A stretch of DNA of 64,000 bases, from assembly GCA_013396995.1 (NCBI GenBank), contig VWZP01007832.1, positions 2,432,313-2,496,312 on the forward strand, given 5' to 3'. This document shows, piece by piece, positions 58,990 to 64,000 of this stretch. A program made the translations under genes and the position numbers. Each line of letters starts with the position of its first letter. Position 1 is the stretch's first letter. The notes under the pieces were generated by a model that worked only from the letters and a program-made list of their open reading frames with translations, made no database searches and was not told the origin of the DNA. This stretch comes from Dicaeum eximium. Its lineage: Eukaryota > Chordata > Aves > Passeriformes > Dicaeidae.

Positions 58990-59140
58990 GAGACGTGCTT
59001 AAAAAAAGATTTTGAAGAGTTGCTTGTAAAAAGGCTAGAATTTTCTGCTATAAACTTCTGCAAATACATTGAAAGAGATATGTTCTATACTCACTAGAAA
59101 GTCTTTGGACCCCTGCCTGAATGGAGACTAAAGTGAACAC
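58990..59140 (+). mobile_element. Possible decayed CR1-like LINE ORF2 fragment
   Basis: One frame reads LKKDFEELLVKRLEF, then INFCKYIERD, and after an in-frame stop VFGPLP. The spacing resembles the pre-reverse-transcriptase segment of CR1-type LINEs (basic 'K-F---L', 'F--YI', 'VGPL'). Stops interrupt the frame, so it is non-functional. Assignment rests on weak pattern similarity only. Confidence 0.3.
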
Positions 59141-59350
59141 TCAAGGAGAATAAGACAATATCATAAAATCTAACTCAGTTCCCTGGAACACTGTAAATTA
59201 GGCATATTTGATTATATATTCAATACAAAGTAGTCTAAAAGAGCAATTATTGATGGCAAAAGAAATGCTGGAGTCATTGCAGGTAGTCTGAAGTCAACTT
59301 GCTGCTCAGCAGCTATTAAGTAATGAGAATGTAGACAATTACTAGGAAAG

Positions 59351-59939
59351 TGCTGGTTTTGGCTGGGGTAGAGGTAACTTTCTCCACACTGACTGGTACA
59401 GGGCTGGGTTTTGGATTTGTGCTGAGCACAGGGTTGATAATACAGAGATGTTTTTGTTATTGCTGAGCAGGGCTCACACAGAGCCAAGGCCTTTTCTGCT
59501 TTCCATGCTGCCACAGTGGTGAGGGCACTGGGGGTGCATGGGAGGGTGGGAGGAGACACAGCCAGGACAGGTGACCCAAAGTGACCAAAGGGATATTCCA
59601 GACCATATGGCATCATGCTCAGCAAATAAAATGCAGGGAAGAAGGAGGAGGAGGGGGATGTTTGGAGTGATGGTGTTTGTCTTCCCAAGTAACAATTACA
59701 CGTGATAAGGCCCCACTCTCCTGGAGATGGCTGAACACCTGCTTATTCACAGGAAACAGCAAATTAAGTCCTTGATTTACTTTGCTTGTGTGTGTGGCTT
59801 TTGCTCTATTAAACTGTCTTTATCTCAACTCATGAGTTTTCCAGCTTTTAACCTTTCAATTCTCCCCCCAGACCTGCTGGTGGGGAGTGAGGGAGTGGCT
59901 GTGTGGAGCTTGGTGGCTTTCTGGGGTTAAACCATGACA
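59351..59939 (+). mobile_element. Solo LTR of an avian endogenous retrovirus (ERVL-like) with 5-bp TSD
   Basis: A 589-bp element starts TGCTGGTTTTGGCTGGGGTA and ends GGGGTTAAACCATGACA, giving TG...CA ends. It is flanked on both sides by GAAAG (59,346-59,350 and 59,940-59,944), a 5-bp target-site duplication. Internally there is an ATTAAA poly(A)-type hexamer at 59,808-59,813 in a ctattaaactgtctttatct context typical of this LTR type. No gag, pol or env sequence lies beside it, so it is a solo LTR left by LTR-LTR recombination. The 5-bp duplication is typical of ERVL/ERV3 elements, among others; the exact family was not checked. Orientation follows the poly(A) signal. The antisense open frame at 59,212-59,688 crosses it and is not a gene. 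Confidence 0.92.
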
Positions 59940-59944
59940 GAAAG

Positions 59945-61655
59945 AAATCAAGAGCAAAGCAAAAATCCTAGTCTGGCAACCATCTAAAATGACATTGGTG
60001 TGGTATCGTGAATATTCTGTTTAGGCCTAGTCATTAAAAAAGAAAAAAATCCAAAAATATCTGTATTTCCTGCTGTTGAACAGAAATTTAACAGTAGAAC
60101 CTTTTAGTTTAGAAAAACAAAACAGGCATGAAGAAAGGATGGAGATGCAGGAATAGTTTTTGAAGATCAATGAAGATCTTCTTAATTATTTCTGACAATA
60201 CAAAAGCTGGAGCAGTGTATAAGTTATTGGACAGCAGGTTTAGGACAATCAAAAGGAAATATTTATTTTGTGCAGTGAATAATGGGACAAACAAAAGGAT
60301 ATACTTCTTTTGCACAATGAATAACAGAATCCCAAAATTCACTGTCAAAGATGCCAGAAGGACCAGCTCACCCAAAATGCAGTTAGGCAGATTCCTACCC
60401 CCAGCTGGCAGGACACAATCACAAGTGGACTGAAGCAAGGCTGCCTGTCCCTGTGCTGCTCCTCTCTGCCCCCGTGGCGATGCCGTGCCCATTTGTGTGT
60501 GTTTGTGTGGACAGGTTTGTCTGCTTTCAAGTGATTGGAAATTCAGATTTATGAGAGGAAAGCCAAGATTTATGTTCTTGTTCTGCCATGTCTGTGTCCC
60601 TATGGACATGAGCTTTATCTCCTATCCTGTGTTTAATTCCTGCGTAGGCACTTGGAGACTGATCTTCAAGTGCGCATCAGCACCACCTCCAGAACATATC
60701 TAAATAAAGCAGAATTTGAGTGCTAGCATATGGTTCTTTTCCAAATGCTGTGTTGGTCCTGCTAGAGAAAATGGTTATTTTCATAAGATGCAGGGTTAAC
60801 ATTTCAGAGGCAAGATTAAAACAATAAAATAGATGTCCAAATAAAATAACTGGGCCAAATTTCGCAATGACTAAGTAACTCCACTCAATAAATGGAATGA
60901 TACCGGGCAAGGAATAAATCATCCCAGAATTTGGCTCAGGGTTCACTGCTGGAGCCCAGACAGTAATAACAGGTAGACTGGGACTGTATGTGAAAAGCCA
61001 GGATCATGCTTTTCCCTGCTGTTGCCAAATGTGCAGTGCCTATTTTTATCAAGCACGTTCTTAGCTCATGCACTATGGGCTGAGAGCCCTTATCACTGTG
61101 TGATGCCCCTGCTTCCTACACAAACAAACTCATACACGTGTGAAGGCCTTGGCTGATCTCTGTCGCTTGCCTTGACGTATTTCCTGCTTCTTATCTGCTA
61201 GGCTTGTCCAGGCTAGTGAAAATCTGGAGAAGGCCCTTGCCTTGCTGAACCTATTGGACCCTTCTGCTCGGAGCTTTCCAAATCCTGTCCTTGCTCAGCT
61301 TCCCCAGGAGACCTGTGCATGTGGTTTCCTTGCATTTTAGAATTGATTTACAGTCTCACAGGGTCAGGGCCTTCTGAATGGGAGGCAGGCTGAAGAGGAA
61401 GGCTGCTGCTCTTTGCAGTTGTTGTGCACCGTGGGCAGGAGCAGAATTCCCTATGGAAACCCCTGGAGCTGGGAGATCTTGTTGGCTTCCTGCAGGAACT
61501 GTTTGCACTTCTCTGACAGGGCCTTCAGGCTTTTCTTTTATTTTTAAATTCTGTTCAGAGATGCCAGATGCTGGTTAAAGCAAGGAAGTGTCAGAGCTCC
61601 CTTGCCCATCCACAGGCTCCCGAGAGTCCTCTGGATCCTGTCCATCCTTAAGGCT
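59945..61655. other. Intergenic region after the LTR
   Basis: No gene is recognised. Contains an imperfect 42-bp tandem duplication at 60,249-60,333. The 166-codon minus-strand open frame at 60,109-60,609 has a hydrophobic C-terminal half produced by AT-rich sequence and shows no known domain. Confidence 0.55.
60249..60333. repeat. Imperfect 42-bp tandem duplication
   Basis: Two adjacent segments share aaaaggaaatatttattttg versus aaaaggatatacttcttttg and then gca-tgaataa in parallel, offset by about 43 bases. Confidence 0.7.
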
Positions 61656-61657
61656 TA

Positions 61658-61735
61658 TAGAATCACAGAATAATAGAATATGCTGATTTGGAAGGGACAC
61701 ACCAGGATCATCGAATCCAACTCAGGCTTCTGTGA
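61658..61735 (-). mobile_element. CR1 LINE 3'-end fragment (antisense)
   Basis: The string tagaatcacagaataataga and the following tttggaagggacacaccagg and atcatcgaatccaactc are the reverse complement of the typical avian CR1 3' terminus with its ATTCTRTGA repeats. It is truncated after about 80 bases. Confidence 0.85.
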
Positions 61736-64000
61736 TCTTCAGCATGCTGCCTTGTCCTCTGTGACCCTCTTAAGACAATGCTGGACCCGAGGTCTGTATG
61801 GAAAACTCACCAGGCCAGACTGCAGGATGCTGGCTCCTCTGGGCTTCATTGGGCTCGATGCAGACTGGGATCTGTGAGCCAAGCTCCTCCTGGGCTGTCC
61901 CAGTTCATTCCCTGCACATTGGCTGTGTGGAAAGGAGGACAAGACTCAGGATCTCTGGGACTATTTTCTTTCACCTTCTGCCATTGTGTCCCTGTGAAAC
62001 ACCAGTTTGGGGTTGTTAAAGGAGAATATGCTGTCCAGCCACAGAAAGCTGCCTCTTTCAACTGTGTGTTCCTCAAAATACAAATACAGTTGACACAATT
62101 CTTAGCACAGCTTTCCCCAAGTACATTTTGTTTCATAAAGCTCTGGTTTGTTAATGTTCCTAGCTGAATATAACCTGCCCTGAGGATGCAGTGCTGAGAC
62201 TGGAGAGCTGAGCAGCTCTTCCCACAGCCCTATGCCCCATCCACTGCACAATGTTCTGCTCTTTTTTGCCATCATCCCAAAATGAGCAAACTTCACAGAA
62301 AGCTGTAACTCTGCTTAGTGTTTGCACTGCCTGCTTGCTTCTCCCCCATCTCCCCTGTGCTCTCAGCTCTAATTTACAGCCCAGAGACTGCTTGTCTCTG
62401 TACCCCAGCAGATTCACTTTTTCCATTTTGCTGTCTTTCTCTTGCCCTTGATGCCTGCTCAAGTGGGACAGCACATCAGGCTCAGCCTCCTTAGCAGCTT
62501 GTGAGTACATCACAGTTCTCCAAGGAGGGGTTATATTTACCACCTCCCTGTGCTTGTTGGTGGCACTGATCTGAGGGCAGCTCTCACAGCAGTGTCCTGG
62601 CCAACAGATGCTTTGGTCAACAGCTTTCATTTAATGAGATGGGAGCATCACATAGCCAGACTGGGTCAGGGATGCCTGTGCCCTGAAGAGGGATGAGGCT
62701 CCTCCCCTCATCCCCAGCCTCATGATGCAGCCTCAGCCAGAATCAGGCCTTCCACATGCTTCACCTTGTGTGTGTCTGAAAATCCTCTATGCCACCCTTG
62801 ATGCACTATGGAGATTTCCCATCCTATCTCTGACAGCCACAGCACACAGAATTAAATACAAATATTAATAAGTAAGTATTTCCTGTCAAAATGTTGTGGA
62901 GTTTATTTCTTTTTCTTTGGCCAGGAAATTGTTTGTATGTTTTTTTCTGCTGTCTTGATTTTTCTTTACCCAGTTTAAATGCCTGTTTTTGATTAAAACT
63001 GGAAAAATCTAATTTTGCTTGTACTGCAGCAGTGTCTCCTGGGAAGCACGGCTCTGTGGCCTGACGCTGCCCCCTCCTTGGTTGCAGAGGATGAGGGCAT
63101 CCCATTCCCCACCCTGGGGCAGTGCAAGCCTCCTGAGGCAGTGCTGCCAAGACTGCTGGCACAGGGGGAAGTGGGTGGACCATTTGAGGAGGGTCACCTG
63201 GGAAAAGGGGCAGCTGGAGATGCCCAAGTGACAGATAAAGTCAAGTTTTCAAAATGTTCTGCTTTTGTATTTTTCACCTGAGAGATGGCAATTTTCAGGG
63301 GGGAGCTGCTCTTGCCTCTAACTCTGAGAGCCATGGCTGATTTTAGGTCTGGCAAAGGGAGCCTGGTGTGAAGGCAGAGGCTGGAAGGAAACGCTGCTGC
63401 TGCACATCATCAGCAGACTGAGGTAACCTTTGCAATTACTCCTGTAAAACTGTTCTGGTGTCTCTGTCAGAACCTTCAGACTTTAAAAAACATTGCTGAG
63501 GCTTTTTATTTAATGCTGCTATAGTAGGATAGCTTTAGGGCTCCCTTGCTGTACAAAAGGCAGGAGGACCTGATGTGCTGCGGGAGGCTCTGTGAGAACA
63601 AGGCTGGAGCCCGCAGCGCAGGCACAGACACTCTCCTGTCCTGGGGCTGCATGCTGCTCACTCATGAGCCATGGGGACAAAGGTCTGGGTAAAGTCTTCC
63701 CATGCAGACACCCACGCTCAGCATGCCTCAGCCCTGCCTGCCTTTGTGGATGCTTTAACCTGATGAAAGCTCAGGAAGGGCTCTGACCCTTTGTGTTGCT
63801 CTTCTAGCATGATTATTACAGTGCCAGCCCCAGCTGCTCTCTGCTCCTTGGAGATCCTTCAGCCACCTGCAAACACACCTCAACACCCACACAAGCCCAC
63901 ACCTTGTAAAACATGGGTTACAGCCTACCACAAGGCCCTCTTGTTTTATCCACCATTTACAAAACACAAACCCAGCACCTCCCATGCACTCCTGCTTGAG
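61736..64000. other. Intergenic region to window end
   Basis: G+C rises somewhat. Open frames of up to 156 codons occur on both strands, but none shows recognisable domains or splice-site-supported conservation. No RNA gene or further transposon is recognised. Confidence 0.5.

Larger units (their letters stand above)
51681..59345. other. Intergenic region downstream of C11orf96
   Basis: No gene is recognised. It includes a large hairpin (53,128-53,196), a doubled 14-bp palindrome near 54,000, (TG)n tracts at about 52,204-52,220 and 55,855-55,878, and a possible decayed LINE segment near 58,990-59,140. I looked for exons of the next human synteny genes (ACCS, EXT2) and saw none. Confidence 0.55.

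Noticed and set aside
59212..59688. 158-codon minus-strand open frame across the LTR boundary
   Set aside because: It straddles the precise 5' end of the solo LTR and so cannot be an ancestral gene. No retroviral protein similarity is seen.
60109..60609. 166-codon minus-strand open frame with a hydrophobic C-terminal half
   Set aside because: The hydrophobic stretch comes from antisense A-rich tandem duplication sequence; no conserved motif.
1..64000. CRISPR arrays, operons, tRNA or rRNA genes
   Set aside because: None seen. The window is vertebrate nuclear DNA, and the tandem repeats present lack CRISPR spacing.

Overview
The window is vertebrate nuclear DNA, most likely from a bird and probably a passerine. 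Small coding exons sit in AT-rich introns with GT/AG boundaries, two CpG islands mark promoters, and the interspersed repeats are avian CR1 LINE fragments plus one avian-type solo LTR. I see no prokaryotic features. The gene order HSD17B12 - ALKBH3 - C11orf96, all on the + strand, matches the order I recall for human 11p11.2.

Region 1 (about 1-19,640) is the 3' part of HSD17B12, which encodes the 3-ketoacyl-CoA reductase of the ER very-long-chain fatty-acid elongation cycle. Five exons are readable (2178-2212, 7638-7719, 11033-11098, 17637-17786, 17933-18037). They join in frame and encode the C-terminal 146 residues, with the catalytic Ser, Tyr and Lys and a C-terminal dilysine-type ER signal. 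The N-terminal exons lie upstream of the window. A 3' UTR runs to a poly(A) signal at 19,616.

Region 2 (about 19,830-20,400) is a CR1 3' end between the two genes.

Region 3 (about 20,900-38,930) is a complete ALKBH3 gene, encoding a Fe(II)/2-oxoglutarate alkylated-nucleic-acid demethylase. It has a CpG-island promoter, nine coding exons with a total CDS of 861 nt (286 residues), every catalytic residue at the human number, and a 3' UTR of about 1.1 kb.

Region 4 (about 38,930-50,290) has no recognisable gene. It contains a perfect 15-bp hairpin and an uncatalogued array of roughly 180-bp TGAAATG-rich repeats at 47.28-48.12 kb.

Region 5 (about 50,290-51,680) is C11orf96, a single-exon 120-residue protein of poorly known function, in a second CpG island with a TATA-like element and an AU-rich 3' UTR. 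The frame stays open for 172 codons upstream of the conserved ATG.

Region 6 (51,680-64,000) is intergenic. It holds a 17-bp-stem hairpin, microsatellites, CR1 remnants and a 589-bp solo LTR with a 5-bp target-site duplication.

The three genes are not an operon and share no pathway; their proximity is vertebrate synteny. I found no convincing novel multi-gene system. The best leads are the 180-bp array, the upstream open frame of C11orf96, an exon-like ORF in ALKBH3 intron 7 and the 53.1-kb hairpin.
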